This document shows, piece by piece, positions 1-10,208 of a stretch of 64,000 nt of DNA; position 1 is the first letter of the stretch, and each line of letters opens with the position of its first letter. The DNA lies in assembly GCA_963978895.1 (NCBI GenBank), contig OZ022238.1, positions 3,443,661 to 3,507,660 of the forward strand, read 5' to 3'. Below the pieces are notes generated by a model. The model was not told the origin of the DNA. It made no database searches and saw only the letters and a list, made by a program, of their open reading frames with translations. This DNA comes from Erpobdella octoculata (lineage: Eukaryota; Annelida; Clitellata; Hirudinida; Erpobdellidae). Made by a program: the position numbers and the translations under genes.

Positions 1-63
1 TGTATGTATGTATGTATGTATGTATGTATGTATGTATGTATGTATGTATGTATGTATGTATGT
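1..63. repeat. (TGTA)n microsatellite
   Basis: Perfect TGTA tetranucleotide array running off the left window edge, so its full length is unknown. It abuts a Helitron-like 5' segment. A shorter ATGT/AAGT tract precedes the related segment near 6570, so the tract may belong to the element. Confidence 0.95.
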
Positions 64-205
64 ATATATATATGTTATTCATGCATTGCTACACCATTCA
101 TCCGATCGTAATGACATTTTCACACAACCTTGAGAGTCAAGGGGAATCAAATATAGAAAAAAAAATTGAAATCCGACACAAAATGAGCGCAGCGGAGCGG
201 GAACT
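64..205 (+). mobile_element. Helitron-like element, 5' segment
   Basis: This segment matches 6606-6720 (+) and the reverse complement of 16755-16870. The common block starts near GCATTGCT, has ACCATTCATC and TTTTCACACA, and ends at CACAAAATGAGC just before a purine-rich minisatellite. The three copies show a dispersed family with a fixed 5' block. At 6571-6960 the same block leads to a hairpin plus CTAG end, so I read it as the 5' part of a non-autonomous Helitron. The exact 5' terminus cannot be set because the flank is a microsatellite. Confidence 0.6.
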
Positions 206-293
206 ATATATATATATATATATGTATGTGCGTATGTATGTGTGTATGTGTGTATGTGCATGTATGTGTGTTTGTGTGTGTGTTTATGTATGT
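206..293. repeat. Compound (TA)n and (TGTG/TATG)n microsatellite
   Basis: A short TA run followed by degenerate TATG/TGTG repeats. It lies between a Helitron-like 5' segment and an inverted Helitron-like 3' end. Confidence 0.9.
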
Positions 294-294
294 A

Positions 295-640
295 CTAGCG
301 GAGATACCCGGCGTTGCCCGAGTTTTTCAGAGGTTTTTCTAATGTTTGTCTCTTTCTCTCCCGTTTCCTTTCCCACCTGTTTTCCCACTCCTGTTCGTTT
401 TCCCGTTTTTGGTCGTTTTCCCGCAGCCAGTCGCTTTCCCGCTCCCGGTCGCTTTCCCGCTCCCGGTCGCTTTTCCGTTCCCGGTCGCTTTCCCGCTCCC
501 GGTCGTTTTCCCGTTCCCGGTCGCTGTCCCGTTCCCGCTCACGTTTGCTTTCCCATTCACGCTCACGCTTGCTTTTCCGTTCCCGCTCGCTGTCCGTTCC
601 GGGTCGCTTTCCCGTTTCTATAATAGACAAACTAACCCAC
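295..640 (-). mobile_element. Helitron-like element, 3' end with minisatellite (minus strand)
   Basis: Read on the - strand, the segment ends in GGGCAACGCCGGGT (arms able to pair around a short loop), a short spacer and CTAG, followed by T in the host. A GC-rich hairpin upstream of a terminal CTRR is the diagnostic 3' end of Helitrons, which insert between A and T. Inward lies a roughly 12-18 bp minisatellite built from GGGAACGGGAAAGCGACC-like units (about 410-620). No Rep/helicase coding is present, so this is a non-autonomous copy or fragment. Confidence 0.7.
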
Positions 641-699
641 AAACATTCATATATATATATAGTCTTAGCAAATTTATTTTACGTTTTATAGGCTAACAG

Positions 700-1111
700 A
701 AGTTATGAAAGAATGGAAAAGAGAAAATAAGCGTGAACGGGAACGGGAACGGGAGAACAACCGTGACCGGGAATGGGAGAGCAAGCATGACCGGGAACGG
801 GAGAGCAAGCGTGAGCGGGAACGGGAAAACGACCGGGAACGGGAAAGCGACCGGGAACGCGGAAAGCGACCGGGAACGCGGAAAGCGACTGGAATCGGGA
901 GAGCAAGCTTGGAAGGAAACGCGAGCAAGAGAGAAAATCGATAACAAAACTTCTCAGCGGGAAAGCGACCGGGAGCTGGAAAACTACCGAGAGCGGAAAA
1001 GCGACCGGGAACGCGCCGAAAACGGGAAAGTGGAGAAGGAAACGGGAGCGAGAGAGACAAACATTAGAAAAACCTCTAAAAACCCCGGGCAACGCCGGGT
1101 AACCCTGCTAG
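700..1111 (+). mobile_element. Helitron-like element, 3' half with minisatellite
   Basis: From about 735 to 1020 the sequence is a degenerate minisatellite of CGGGAACGGGAAAGCGAC-type units. Then comes a conserved block shared with 5260-5300 (GAAAAACCTCTAAAA), a CCCGG/CCGGG hairpin around CAACG, and a terminal CTAG at 1108-1111 followed by T. It points away from the minus-strand copy at 295-640, so the two 3' ends face outward and no 5' block lies between them. Confidence 0.7.
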
Positions 1112-1119
1112 TTTATATA

Positions 1120-1186
1120 TAAATATTTTTTTTATTTTTTTTATTATAGTTTATAGTCTTTTACACCATGTGTTTTAAGACGATAT
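1120..1186 (-). repeat. Dispersed repeat, A-rich 3' end
   Basis: Read on the - strand this contains TTAAAACACATGGTGTAAAA and GACTATAAACTATAATAAAA, then an A-rich tail. The same block occurs at 19148-19195 and 42525-42580. The A-rich tail suggests the 3' end of a retroposed element; the family is not recognised. Confidence 0.5.
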
Positions 1187-1195
1187 ATATAAACA

Positions 1196-1248
1196 ACAGA
1201 TATATATGTATATATACAAACACACACACACACACACATATATATATA

Positions 1249-1307
<59 letters not shown>

Positions 1308-1325
1308 CATATATATATACAAAAT

Positions 1326-1382
<57 letters not shown>

Positions 1383-1455
1383 TATATAAATAAACAACAG
1401 ATATATATGTATATATATATATACAAACATATATACACATATATACAAAATACAG

Positions 1456-1487
<32 letters not shown>

Positions 1488-1490
1488 TTA
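1196..1490. repeat. Compound (TA)n / (CA)n microsatellite
   Basis: Several TA-dinucleotide runs separated by short ACACAC and AAATACAAAT interruptions. The overlapping open frames rich in Tyr and Ile on both strands come from the repeat, not from genes. Confidence 0.95.
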
Positions 1491-1756
1491 AACAAACGCA
1501 TATATACATAAGCATATGCACAGATTAACATAATAAGAGATAATAAAATAAGCTATTTACACAAATATACGTAAGATGAGCCATTTTCATCTTACAGTAT
1601 TCTTATCTCTATTTTGGCACTTTAATTTTTTTCTGTATTTATGTTTCTTGTTTTTTTTTCTGTTTGAGTTTCATTGTCTGCTTTTGTGCTGAAAAGTATT
1701 ATTTTAAAAGGAATACATGACAACAATAAGCGAAAATTTTGTTTAGGCTTCCACCA

Positions 1757-1830
1757 AGATGAAAAGACGATCAATCTACACTATCGTAAGTCAAATGTAT
1801 GTTTTGTAATCATGCATGATTGCTCGGCAA
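1757..1830 (+). promoter_or_regulatory. Conserved upstream module of a DEG/ENaC gene
   Basis: Two blocks recur upstream of paralogues. GATGAAAAGACGATCAAT (about 1759) matches a CCATGRAACGATCAAT-like block upstream of the genes at 26748, 31859, 34588 and 38006. TTTTGTAATCATGCATG followed by ATTGCTCGG (1802-1827) matches blocks upstream of 34588 (+) and 49942 (-). The palindromic ATGCATG sits 174 bp before the chosen ATG here, against 187 and 185 bp in those two genes. A promoter role is inferred from conservation alone. Confidence 0.5.
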
Positions 1831-1985
1831 GCTCCTTTAATGTCTGCACATAAAGTTAATGTTTTGCAAATTTTCTGAAGAAAAAACTTCAACAACAAAT
1901 TTATTAAAAATATCAACTTCTAGTGATTTAAGTTGTGCACGTTCGTAACATTTTTGAAAATCTCAAAATTGCAGTTATGTCAGAA

Positions 1986-3482
1986 ATGAAACGAGTAAAA
2001 GAAGAATTTGTTAAATTTGGCGAAAATATTTCCGTGCGTGGCGTGTCGAAAATCGTTAAATCAAAACAAACTTCTTTCAAGATTATGTGGTTGTGTGCTG
2101 CTCTTGTATGTTCTGGAATTCTCATTTATCAACTTGCTACCTGTTTTGTAAATTACAGTTCATATCCTTATAAAACTGCCTATGGAGAATTGAAAACTTC
2201 AAATATATTTCCTTTAATAAGATTTTGCAGTCTGAAACCAAAAACTGCTCAAGTAAATAACGATACATACTTAACACTGGAAGAGTATAAAAAGAATTTG
2301 GCTAACACTACTAAATACTTAACTCATTATACATATTATGCATCTCTTCCAAAATATAGAACAGTCACAGAAAATGTCCTCCCATTTCTTGTCAAGGTTG
2401 AAGCACTTGACTCTAATTATTTTTTGATAGATAACAAAAATTGTACCGATCTGAAACATACATATGTTTACAACCCAGTGTTTTACGACTGTCATATGTA
2501 CGAGATTTCAAAGTTTTGCAACTTAACAGTAAAAGGTATCCGTCTGATATTGTTTATAAATACCTCTCACAATGATCAAGAAGATTTATCTTCAGAAACG
2601 TTTTTGGAAACAGACGGCGTGAGAGTAGAGCTATCAGCTCCTAACATTTTCGGGTTTGATACAAAAGGATTCAATATTGGTGCAGGAACTGATACTTTGG
2701 TAGAATTATCCATGACAACTAAAAAAATATTAGACATACCATACAATGATGAAGGGTGTGAAAATAACAAATACATAGATGAGTTTTCAAACATTCTTTA
2801 TAGCACTCAAGGATGTACAGCAATGTGTGTTCAGGACGAACTTTTTAAAAAATGCCTATGCATTGCTGGACATATTTTAATTCCACCATTGTATGACAAT
2901 AAAGAAGTGTGTGGCAACACAACGATGACATTAAGAAATAACAATATGAATGCAGAAACAAAGATTAATACGACGAAAAGAGCGTTTGAACAAATTAATT
3001 GTCAATTAAAAATTTACGAAAAAAGTACTAGGAGATGTGAGTCAAAGTGTAAGAAGCCATGCGTGGAAACATATTATGAAAAAACAGTTCACACGTTGTA
3101 TGATTGGCCAAGAATTTCTTCACATCAGTTTTTTTTTAAAACCTTCATCGCATCACCAAAACATTTAAAAAGTGAAGAAATTTACAATTATTTCAATGAT
3201 TACTATGAAATAATTGATAAATTTGACAACAAAATTATAAGTATTGAACAGTTGAATGAATTTTTTCGAAAAGATAAGAAAATAAAATCTAATTTTTTGA
3301 AAATAACGTTTTTATTCAAGTCTGATCATCCTATTTCTATAACTGATACACCTGTTTACACCTGGGATTTAATGCTTGGAACTGTTGGTGGAAGTCTGAG
3401 TTTGTGGATGGGAATTACTATGATGACGTTTGTTGAAATAATTGAATTTGTATGTAATCTAATAATACATAAATATGAGTAA
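1986..3482 (+). CDS. DEG/ENaC-family ion channel, intact (locus A)
   Basis: Subunit of an amiloride-type DEG/ENaC channel, a family of trimeric cation channels of the plasma membrane. It is one exon of 498 residues. In order: a short cytosolic N-terminus with VRGVSKIV in place of the usual HG motif; TM1 starting at FKIMWLCAALVCSG; an extracellular domain with a FP-x5-C block after TM1, a C-x3-C-x6-C-x-C cluster and CKKPCVETYYE; then TM2 with GGSLSLWMGITMMTFVE. The filter reads G-I-T where most members have G-x-S. The start at 1986 matches paralogues (MKRVKEEF); an in-frame ATG at 1977 would add three residues, and the longer open frame from 1935 starts at GTG. The C-tail is short (ends HKYE) and lacks the KLPV-like ending seen in several copies. 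AATAAA follows at 3629. Nearest relatives in the window are 34588 and 48401. Confidence 0.93.
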   Translation: MKRVKEEFVKFGENISVRGVSKIVKSKQTSFKIMWLCAALVCSGILIYQLATCFVNYSSYPYKTAYGELKTSNIFPLIRFCSLKPKTAQVNNDTYLTLEEYKKNLANTTKYLTHYTYYASLPKYRTVTENVLPFLVKVEALDSNYFLIDNKNCTDLKHTYVYNPVFYDCHMYEISKFCNLTVKGIRLILFINTSHNDQEDLSSETFLETDGVRVELSAPNIFGFDTKGFNIGAGTDTLVELSMTTKKILDIPYNDEGCENNKYIDEFSNILYSTQGCTAMCVQDELFKKCLCIAGHILIPPLYDNKEVCGNTTMTLRNNNMNAETKINTTKRAFEQINCQLKIYEKSTRRCESKCKKPCVETYYEKTVHTLYDWPRISSHQFFFKTFIASPKHLKSEEIYNYFNDYYEIIDKFDNKIISIEQLNEFFRKDKKIKSNFLKITFLFKSDHPISITDTPVYTWDLMLGTVGGSLSLWMGITMMTFVEIIEFVCNLIIHKYE

Positions 3483-3776
3483 TGAAACATTTAATGTTTG
3501 TTTTGAGGAGTTCATTGCCTGGAAGTTTATCAATTTCATCTAAAGATTCAAAATTAGATGTTTCTAATTCTACAATTACATAATGCTGAAAATTATTGCA
3601 ATTACTGTTCTTTGTAAAAGCACATTAAAATAAATTTTATTTAAATTTATTTTTAGATTTATTCTTCAATTGTTTCATTAAACTTGTTTATACATTAAAA
3701 TGTTACATAATTTCTAGTTATTTAATAATAAATGATTATGTGATAAAACTACAAAAAATAAACCATAATAATAAAA
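3483..3776. other. 3' flank of locus A
   Basis: AT-rich sequence with a candidate poly(A) signal AATAAA at 3629-3634. Nothing else recognisable. Confidence 0.5.
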
Positions 3777-4062
<286 letters not shown>

Positions 4063-5221
4063 AGGAAGTAAGCCAATTCACATTTTGTCAAAGTAACATT
4101 GCACGGTCATCTCCTGTGACTAACAACAATTCTGTACGCTTAGTTTCTTTTTGGATTTAAAAAAAGTTTCTTTTCTAATAATTTTAATTATTGTATGCAT
4201 TTTTGCGTTTATTGGTTGTATGAAAACACACTCAATTTTTATATTCATGCAAATAATATCAATCAATTATAATATTAAAGTTGCACAACATCATCTCATT
4301 AGCACCTTACTAATTTTTTGTTTATAAATTTGTATGTTTGAATTATTCTATGAGTTTTTCATTGTTATGTGCATAAGTTGTTTTTATTAATTTTGTGGCC
4401 AAAAATATTGTTTTGTGTAAAATAATAATTTATTTCATAGTTTTTTATTAATTGTATTTAAAATCTTTTGCATTTTTTTCAAATAAAATAATTTAAAAAA
4501 AATAGTATATTGTGTTTTATTTTAATCAGTTTTGCAGACTTTACTGTTTAACAAGTGAATTGTTAAAAACTTCGTCATTAAAAATCCTTTACGTATTTGA
4601 AATATTTAAATACCAATTTAATAAAAATAAGAGATACACATAGAATACTGTCTTTTAAATACTATATTAATGCACAAAAATAATTGCTGGACGCAGAAAA
4701 TGCTATTATTGCATTATTAATTGTAGATCAACTTGTTTGGATATTATTTTACTTACGGCCGTTCCGACAAGTTATAACTATTAACGTTAGTTAATGTTTT
4801 TTTATTTGTTTTAAGGCATATTGACAAAACCGCCGCATTTAAAGAAATTGATTAGTGAAAAACCTGCCAAGCACTCATCTGCGCACAAACAAATTAAACA
4901 TTAGCAGAACAAATTGGTTTCAAGTAAATTTAGAGCTAGAAAAACATTTAAAAAAACTTTAATCGACTCTCTAGATGTTGATGCACTCAATTGTTTTTTC
5001 ACAACAACACTACTTGCAGTTATTGAAAAAAATACCCCTAAAAAAGATTGTCTACTTCCTCTAAAAAGCAATTAACAGTTCTAGAATTCTGATTGGTTTT
5101 TAGTAGTTAAAGCAAATAACAAAACAAGAAATATAAAAAACCTTCAGATTGCAACAAAAACACTTATAAGCAATTAAAAAATATAGCAAGAAAATTATTA
5201 AAGAAACTAAAACTAAAGCTT
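4063..5221. other. AT-rich spacer, no gene seen
   Basis: No open frame of useful length and no recognised repeat. Poly-A and poly-T runs are frequent. Confidence 0.5.
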
Positions 5222-5323
5222 GGGACCGTGAACGTGAGAGCAAGCTGAGAAAGAAACGGGGACGTAAGAGAAAAACGATAGAAAAACCTCTAAAACCCCG
5301 GGCAACGCCGGGTATCCCACTAG
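5222..5323 (+). mobile_element. Helitron-like element, 3' terminal fragment
   Basis: A few degenerate units (GTGAACGTGAGAGCAAGC), then the GAAAAACCTCTAAAA block, the CCCGG/CCGGG hairpin (5296-5312) and a terminal CTAG at 5320-5323 followed by T. It is nearly identical to the end at 1072-1111 but 5'-truncated. Confidence 0.68.
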
Positions 5324-6570
5324 TCTATTATAAATAAAGCAGTTTTCCGAAAAGTTAACCTCCGTTATTGGTCGATTGAAACTTGTTGACGTTCTCAAAA
5401 CGATATTTCTAAAGTATTTTCGGCTGATTGGGAAAAATGTGTGTAACATCATTTTATTTCAGCCGTCCACTCTATTTTAACATTGACATGTTTAATTTCA
5501 ATCCTGTAATTTTATTACAAAAATATTATTAATATCTAGTTTGAGTGCAAAGTTGGCCTTGATACTTTTTTAATTCATTGAGTTAGAGGTTAAATCTGAG
5601 CTTCCTACTTTAAGGGAAAGCGGTAATTAAATTTGAGTCATAACCTGATTCATATACAAAAATTATAAATATCAATTTGGTTTGTTTATGTTTCTGTAAG
5701 TATTTTAAATACTAAAAATCTTGATAAAAGTTTTAACTGAAATGAAACTGCAACACTGAATTCTGAGTTCTGACACAAAATTAATTCTTTGTAAATAATA
5801 ATGATATTTCAATACGTTTCACACGATAAACTTATTTTAATTAAAAGTAGAGTTAAAATTTTAATTTTAATAAAAGCATACGTTGTTTACATATTTGTTT
5901 ACGTTCGTTGAAGATTCATTACAAATTTTAGTTGGAAGTTTAAAAGCATTTTATGATAGTTGACAATCAATAAAATGATTCAAGTTTATTAATTGTTTCT
6001 ATAAAGCTCATTAAAATTAAATATTTAATGATTTGATATACAATAGAGTACATTAGTTATCCATGCTTCACAGAGCAGAAAGAAAAAACAACTTCAAAAA
6101 GGCAACTCATGTGGGGCACAATGTTGAAAATAATCTGCCCACATGTCTCGAGAACTTCTTGCATTTCATAGAGCACAGATGTGGAAAATCAATGTTGAGG
6201 CGTTTTTCAACAACCGAGGAATTAAATTCTCACTTCAAGTTACAAAATACGTAAGACCATTTGATTCACATTTTTTTGTCATTCATTTCATTGCAATCTC
6301 TAAATTTCATGCTGAACAAAATAAACGTTTATTTCCAAATTAGTTTGGTAACTCGACATTCCTTTTTTTTATTCTTTCTTTCGATCTCTTACATTTTCAC
6401 TTTTTTTTTATTCAATTGTGTATTATTAAACAACCAAAGAGTAAATCAAGATCAAATGTCAACAAACATTATATAAATCAGTTTCTAATTTTTTTTTAGA
6501 TAAGCATGATTGCTTTGCCAGTTTTATTATTTCCCAACCCATTAAACATATGCAATTTGAATGAATGTGT
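5324..6570. other. AT-rich spacer, no supported gene
   Basis: Only short open frames without recognisable motifs (for example 6063-6254). I see no repeat structure. Confidence 0.45.
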
Positions 6571-6960
6571 TAGTATTTATGTATGTAAGTATGTAAGTCC
6601 TTTATGCATTGCTTAACCATTCATCTGATTGTAATGTAATTTTCACACATGCTTGCGAGGCAATCGTAGAAGTTTTTGTGAAAATTTTTTCTATCGGTCA
6701 CAAAATGAGCAGAGCAAGAGAGCAAACGGAAACGGTAACAGCAGAATGAGGGGGAGCGAAAAAGCAAGCGGGAACGGAAAAACAAACAAAAGCGAAAGAA
6801 CGACTGGGAAAGGAAAAGCGACCGGGAACGGGAGGGCAAGCGGGAGTGGGAAAGCGACTGGGAGCGGGGAAACGACCGAGAGCGGGAAAGCGACATTAAA
6901 CATTTAATAAAAAAACCAAAATAATTTATAAGGCAAAACAACGTTTGCTGGGTCAGCTAG
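6571..6960 (+). mobile_element. Compact non-autonomous Helitron-like element, near complete
   Basis: The conserved 5' block (from about 6606) is followed by a purine-rich minisatellite (6765-6895), then a GCAAA/TTTGC hairpin, a short spacer and a terminal CTAG at 6957-6960 before T. It is about 390 bp with no coding capacity. It is the only copy here with both the family 5' block and a 3' end in order. The terminal hairpin differs in sequence from the CCCGG type at 1111 and 5323, so two subfamilies may share the body. The 5' boundary is uncertain. Confidence 0.65.
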
Positions 6961-6965
6961 TATAT

Positions 6966-7075
6966 ATTTTCCCGATTGCTCTACCGTTCCCGTTTGCTCT
7001 CCGGTTCCCGTTTACTATTCCGTTTCCGCTTATTTTCACGTTCCGCTTGCTCTCCGTCAATTTATCCGTAATGTA
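6966..7075 (-). repeat. Degenerate Helitron-type minisatellite
   Basis: On the - strand this reads as GGGAACGG / GAGCAAGC-type units like those inside the Helitron-like copies, in opposite orientation to the element that ends at 6960. No terminal structure remains. Confidence 0.55.
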
Positions 7076-7199
7076 AAGTCTTGTTTGGCAAGTGATAACA
7101 ACTAAATTGATATTTGATGAAAGTAATTTAGGTTCTGACATTAGATTAAGGTACTCTAAAAGAAAACGGTACATTTGTAAAAAAAAGATAAAAATAACA

Positions 7200-7405
7200 T
7201 ATAATCTAATTTTTTGCGAGTTAAATTGTTATTCCCATTTGATAATCCTACTTTTATCACTGATACACCTGTGTACACCTGGGATTCTGTGCTTGGAACT
7301 GTTGGAGGAAGTCTCAGTTTGTGGTTAGGAGTTACCATCATGACATTTGTTGAAGTTATTGAGTTTTTAAGCAATTTGATCAAAACTGTGATCAAAAAGA
7401 ACTAA
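7200..7405 (+). pseudogene. DEG/ENaC C-terminal fragment (locus B)
   Basis: Only the last 65 or so codons of a channel gene remain. The frame has ITDTPVYTWDSVLGTVGG, then SLSLWLGVTIMTFVEVIEF (TM2, filter G-V-T), and ends LIKTVIKKN. Homology to paralogues begins abruptly around 7200; sequence further 5' is unrelated. The 3' flank also matches: CAGAGTACAATTTTATTTG (about 7484) and following bases recur downstream of 38006 and 44211. So a larger copy was truncated at its 5' side. No plausible start exists; it is a relic. Confidence 0.85.
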
Positions 7406-8439
7406 TAATTCTTTCTTAGACATTATTTATTTCAAAGTTATCATTTTGATTTGATGTTTTAACAACAAATTCAATATTTTTCAGAGTACAATTTTATTTG
7501 TTGAGTCATTAATCTCAAATGTCTTTTCTTAAACACTTGCACCATTGTTTTATTGATTGTCTCAAATTGCGTGTTTAACTGCACAACAAGGAAAAACATT
7601 TCTGCACACAAAATACTTAGTTAGATATTGTATGAGAAATTATTTTTTTTAAATCAATAAATAAACTACAATTGCTTCAGAGATCGATTCAGTTTTTATT
7701 TTGTAAGCGTAAACTAAAACACTTTTGCACGTTTTTACAGTTATTTCAATTATTGTTCATGCTTTCCCACGAAATGTATTTCATGGATAGATTTACTCAG
7801 TTTATTTATATGTTTTATTTAATTGACGTAGGTTTGTATTTATAATTACTAAATGTGAGCCTTCTACGGTTAAACAACAGTGCATCTGAACTCTAAAATA
7901 TATTTCATGGATAGATTTACTTAGTTTACTTATATGTTTTATTTAATATGTTTTATTTAATTATCTGTATTTATAATTACAAAATATAAGTCTCTTACGG
8001 TTGAACAACAGTGCATCTGAACTCTAAAATACATTTGTTCAAATACACTAACCAAATCTTAGTGACCTAATTAGTAAGCCAAAAAGAATTTAATTTTTGT
8101 TAAAATTATACTGTTAAACATTTGTTTTAAATTAATAAATTTTTGTTTTAAATAAATCTAGTACACAATTAAATGGAAGTTATTATTCTATTTTGGAAAA
8201 CGTTTTGTGTAAGAAAAATGTATTCTGTGACAATCGATGTGAGAGTGAATCGGGAATTGAATGTTATTAAAGCAAATTATCATAATTTACATAAGAATTT
8301 GAATTTGAATTAAATTTGGAATTTGAATTTAAATTTGAATTTGAATTTGAATTTTGAATTTGAATTTGTTTAATATCAGAATCACAAATATAAAACGTCT
8401 ATAGAACCTAGCAATAAAAAAAATTAATAAGGCTGAAAG
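7406..8439. other. 3' flank of locus B with repeats
   Basis: Contains flank homologous to that of 38006-39592, a 124-bp tandem duplication (7772-8026) and a (GAATTT)n hexanucleotide tract at about 8295-8368. No gene seen. Confidence 0.55.
7772..8026. repeat. Diverged tandem duplication, about 124-bp period
   Basis: The block starting AAATGTATTTCATGGATAG (7772) recurs from about 7896 with small indels. Both copies end near AACAGTGCATCTGAACTC. Confidence 0.8.
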
Positions 8440-9158
8440 TTATATTTTTGATGAAGAGGAGCTACATCAGGCTCCTCTATACTGACAGAGGCTGGAGGAC
8501 TTGCGACTCCTAAGAGATGCGGTCCTTGAAAGCGTTTACTGTTGGGGCGTCAATCGCATTTGCGTAAGCGCATTTTATGGAGCAACAATCCGGTTTGTGA
8601 AGAAGTTGCATCGCTCTTCGCAACCTCTGACATACTGGCGCTCCAATTTGTAGTTGTGACCACTCAAGTTGTATACCTAGTGACCGGCTGCTCGAGTTAG
8701 CGAAACAAAAAAGTTGACGTTGTCAATGTTGCGGGCAATTTTGAACTGCTCGATCAGGTCACCTCTCGGACGGCGGTCTTGTAGCGTTGTGATTCCATGC
8801 TGTTGCAGACGATGTTCATAAGGCTGATGTTTTAGTATTGCAATGATTTTGTTGCCCGACGTTGGACCTGCTCAAGAAAGTTAATATTGCCCTTTTGATA
8901 AGGCGACCAAGATTGAACAGCAAATTCAAGATGTGGGCGGACGTAGGAGAGGTAAAGTGTACGCCATAGTATGAGGCTGCGGAAAGCTTTTCTGAGTCGG
9001 CTGAGCATGTGATTGGCTGATGACGCTGCTTTTTCGACCTGTGGTCGGACCTTTAGATCATTTGAGTCGAGAACACCACGATCACGTTCAACTTTTGTGA
9101 CTTCGAGTGGTCGCCGCGTGCCGTCAATATGTCTCATAGATGGAAGCGTGTTCATGAA
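8440..9158 (-). pseudogene. LINE reverse transcriptase relic, C-terminal part
   Basis: The minus-strand frame 9155-8832 encodes the region after the RT palm and thumb of a CR1/L2-like LINE: VERDRGVLDSNDLKV, then LYLSYVRPHLEFAVQSWSPY and LEQVQRRATK. Downstream to about 8460 broken frames still encode RRPRGDLIEQFKIA, GHNYKLE and RCNFFTNRIV, a typical LINE C-terminus. Stops and frameshifts show it is dead. It is 5'-truncated; no tail or target duplication was identified. Confidence 0.85.
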
Positions 9159-9578
9159 TAGTTTATTTTATTCGAATTTTAAATAGCTGAAAACCAAAAG
9201 CAAACATACAACAAAATGTTAGACATTTAATGATGTAAAAAGACAGCGATGCGTGTCTCTAACATGCCATTTCACATCTTTTAGATCTTGTGCAGTATTG
9301 ATTTTACGCATTAATACATTAAAAATTGATTCCTTGATTTTTAACACTGTGACATTTAGTACCGCAAAATACTAATACCGGACTTTTGTTTCCGGGACAT
9401 TTAATACCACGACATTTAATTCCGTGCGATATTGCTGTGAATTTTGTTTTTTTTCCTAAATACATTAAATCATTTTCATTAAATTAACTTCCTGTTAAGA
9501 TCACGTGAAACAATAAAACAAATAATGTTTTAATTCTTATTAAACAACGTTAAGTATAAAGATCTAATCAATTTCGTT
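9159..9578. other. Spacer with short ACATTTA-type periodic motif
   Basis: Around 9350-9430 the motif GACATTTAATACC / GACATTTAATTCC recurs several times with CCGG spacers. This resembles a DNA-transposon end, but no partner end was found. No gene. Confidence 0.35.
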
Positions 9579-9765
9579 TCTGATGATGATGATGATGATG
9601 ATTATGACAGTGATAATGATGATGATGCTTATGATGACAGTGATAATGATGATGATGCTGATGATGACAGTGATAATGATGATGATGCTGATGATGACAG
9701 TGATAATGATGCTGATGCTGATGATGATAGTGATAATGAAGGTGATGGTAGTGGTGGTAGATGAG
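9579..9765. repeat. (GAT)n-rich minisatellite, 30-bp period
   Basis: Units of about 30 bp containing GATGATGATGCTGATGATG and ACAGTGATAAT repeat about five times, with shorter variants at the right end. Confidence 0.9.
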
Positions 9766-10208
9766 GATGGAAATCATTATTATCATCATCTAGATCATTA
9801 TAACTGTCTTCAAATTCATCCGTTACAAAAAGCATAATCTGCCAACATACATTTAAATATTGAGAGAAGGAAAAAATATAATATTTTGAAGTTCCAGAGT
9901 AAGAACAAGAGAGAGTAAAGTAACAAACTGAGAAACTTTAAACTTGAAAACATTTTTCGAGAGATGAAAATTGTGGCAACACAACCTCTTTTGAAAGCAA
10001 AAGCAGAAACCTTTTAACATTTTATTGTCATATTGCAACGCGTGAGTGACTTGCTTCTTAAAAGTTGCTCATTTTTATTGCATAGGTTTGCTATACTTGT
10101 AATAGGGTTGACAATGTGGTGCAGCGATTTAAAAGTGGTCTTATGTTTGTGTTTGGTGTAGCGTAAACAATACAATTGCTTACAGATAATCTATATTATA
10201 ATAGCCCT
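9766..10208. other. Spacer, nothing recognised
   Basis: No significant open frame or repeat before the CTCA array. Confidence 0.4.

Noticed and set aside
295..1122. Ser/Arg-rich and Arg/Glu-rich open frames resembling splicing-factor RS domains
   Set aside because: They are translations of the Helitron minisatellite. The same resemblance occurs in every copy and in several frames.
1935..1985. Extended N-terminus of locus A
   Set aside because: The frame is open but begins at GTG; paralogues all start at the MKRVKEE position, so 1986 (or 1977) is preferred.
1986..3482. Spliced channel gene with introns
   Set aside because: The full DEG/ENaC domain is open in one frame in five copies with no room or need for introns in the coding part.
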